A stretch of 64,000 nt of DNA, from NCBI RefSeq assembly GCF_000317615.1, contig NC_019780.1, positions 620,001 to 684,000 on the forward strand, read 5' to 3'. Both the position numbers and the translations under genes were made by a program. This document shows positions 63,233-64,000 of this stretch, in pieces. The notes below the pieces were generated by a model. That model worked only from the letters and a program-made list of their open reading frames with translations, did no database searches and had not been told where the DNA came from. Source of the stretch: Dactylococcopsis salina PCC 8305 (GTDB taxonomy: Bacteria > Cyanobacteriota > Cyanobacteriia > Cyanobacteriales > Rubidibacteraceae). Every line of letters begins with the position of its first letter. Position 1 is the first letter of the stretch.

Positions 63233-64000
63233 CCTTTTACCTTACAAGTTCTTGGCATTGTCGGGTTAGTGGGTTATTTGTCTTATCGTAGCGGACAGCA
63301 AACCGTACAAGACTTAACGGATCAATTACTGGTAAAAACAGAAAACCAAGTCGTCCAAGAGCTTGATCATCACCTCAGTCTCCCCCATGAAATCAATCAG
63401 TTTAATATCGCGATGGTTGAGTCTGGGGTCATCGATTTAGAGAATTTAGACCAACTCCATAACTATCTGATTGCAGAACATCAAAAATTTCCACAAGTTA
63501 CCAGTGTTCTTTTTGGTAATCCGCAAGGGGCGTTTTTATTCGTTAACGATACTGAGCTTCCAAAAGGTAACACAGCAGCCCAAGAGTTACAGGTTGAGGT
63601 GGGACGTTTTGATCTTGATAATCCAAGTCGAATCAATCTTTACGCCCTTAATGTAGGGGGAACAATTGGTTGCTATTTCAAGACGATTAAAAATGTTGAT
63701 GTTCGTGAGCGTCCTTGGTATCGTCGCGCCGTGACAACCCAAACTTCAGGCTGGAGTGATTTGTTTCAGATTGGGACAGGTAATGTATTAGCAATTAATG
63801 CTTATGCTCCTTTTTACAACGCATCCCAAGAGTTGGAAGGGGTTTTCTCGATTAATTTGAGTTTAGAAGCCCTGAATCACTTTCTCGCAAATCTAACACT
63901 ACGGAGTAAGGCGGGAGAGGTGTTTATTATAGAACGGAATGGCTTGTTAGTTGCTAACTCGGCGGGTGAACTCCCCTATCGGACTTCTCGTCGTCAAAAG
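63233..64000 (+). CDS. dCache-domain sensor protein, both ends missing
   Basis: The frame is open from the IS1 boundary to the window end. It starts within a membrane helix (TLQVLGIVGLVGYLSYRSGQ), followed by a periplasmic dCache/PDC sensor domain: TSVLFGNPQGAFLFVND, VRERPWYRRAVTTQTSGWSD, LAINAYAPFYNASQELEGVF, GEVFIIERNGLLVANSAGEL. Such domains precede HAMP plus histidine kinase, cyclase or chemotaxis modules in cyanobacteria. The output lies beyond the window. The native start codon and first residues are removed at the IS1 junction, so expression would need a fused start. Confidence 0.75.

Noticed and set aside
1..64000. Search for tRNA and rRNA genes
   Set aside because: No T-loop GTTCGA-type block in a cloverleaf context and no rRNA sequence was found in any spacer by eye. 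A covariance scan could still find one.

Overview
The window comes from a cyanobacterium. The gamma/beta' RNA polymerase genes are split (rpoC1 and rpoC2). There are psbX, ycf66, a Vipp1/IM30-type PspA, a CoaR-CoaT cobalt module and sucrose-phosphate phosphatase. The octamer GCGATCGC (HIP1) and its CGATCG core recur throughout. Heptanucleotide tandem repeats and many decayed mobile elements fit a repeat-rich unicellular cyanobacterium. A halotolerant Dactylococcopsis/Halothece-like genus is only a guess.

Layout. 1-6.2 kb: pullulanase (5' end outside the window) and a GH15-like glucan hydrolase, separated by a 75-bp tandem array that was invaded by an ISAs1-type element and two identical 175-bp MITEs. 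6.3-8.2 kb: a secreted protein and a C5 DNA methyltransferase between two copies of a second MITE family. 8.2-10.7 kb: ribE, a DUF151 nuclease and an aldo/keto reductase. 10.8-15.6 kb: four tandem near-identical DUF4351 genes and a HicA-HicB pair. 15.9-26.5 kb: rpsT-tatD-rpoB-rpoC1-rpoC2 on the minus strand. 26.8-28.1 kb: hisD behind a foldable leader. 28.1-35.1 kb: a graveyard with three Uma2 remnants, an N-truncated TnpB with its right end, an IS1634-type transposase, nucleotidyltransferase pieces and a CHAT pseudogene, plus intact proA. 35.4-38.6 kb: a transketolase/phosphoketolase-like enzyme, yggT and psbX. 38.6-43.75 kb: a group II intron followed by an intact iscB, lodged between psbX and ycf66. 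43.8-55.4 kb: ycf66, two beta-propeller lipoproteins, an MCE/ABC lipid-transport pair, spp, an alpha/beta hydrolase, miaB, an NtcA-type amt, pspA and ndk. 55.5-58.1 kb: small toxin-antitoxin and hypothetical genes among dispersed repeats. 58.2-61.7 kb: divergent coaR-coaT. 61.7-64 kb: a multicopper-oxidase remnant, an IS1 element and the start of a dCache sensor protein.

The most unusual structure is at 38.6-43.75 kb. The intron boundaries are well supported: GTGTG at 38727, an 8-bp EBS1-IBS1 match, a 34-nt domain V at 42258-42291, and a 3' end near 42332. Removing the intron leaves about 229 bp between psbX and iscB. That is the place where an IscB omega RNA is normally encoded, and about the right size. 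The two exons contain complementary segments. The inference is that a group II intron interrupts the guide-RNA gene of an RNA-guided nuclease, so that making the omega RNA would depend on splicing. The intron's own maturase gene is in turn split by a 938-bp insertion of a paralogous maturase fragment.
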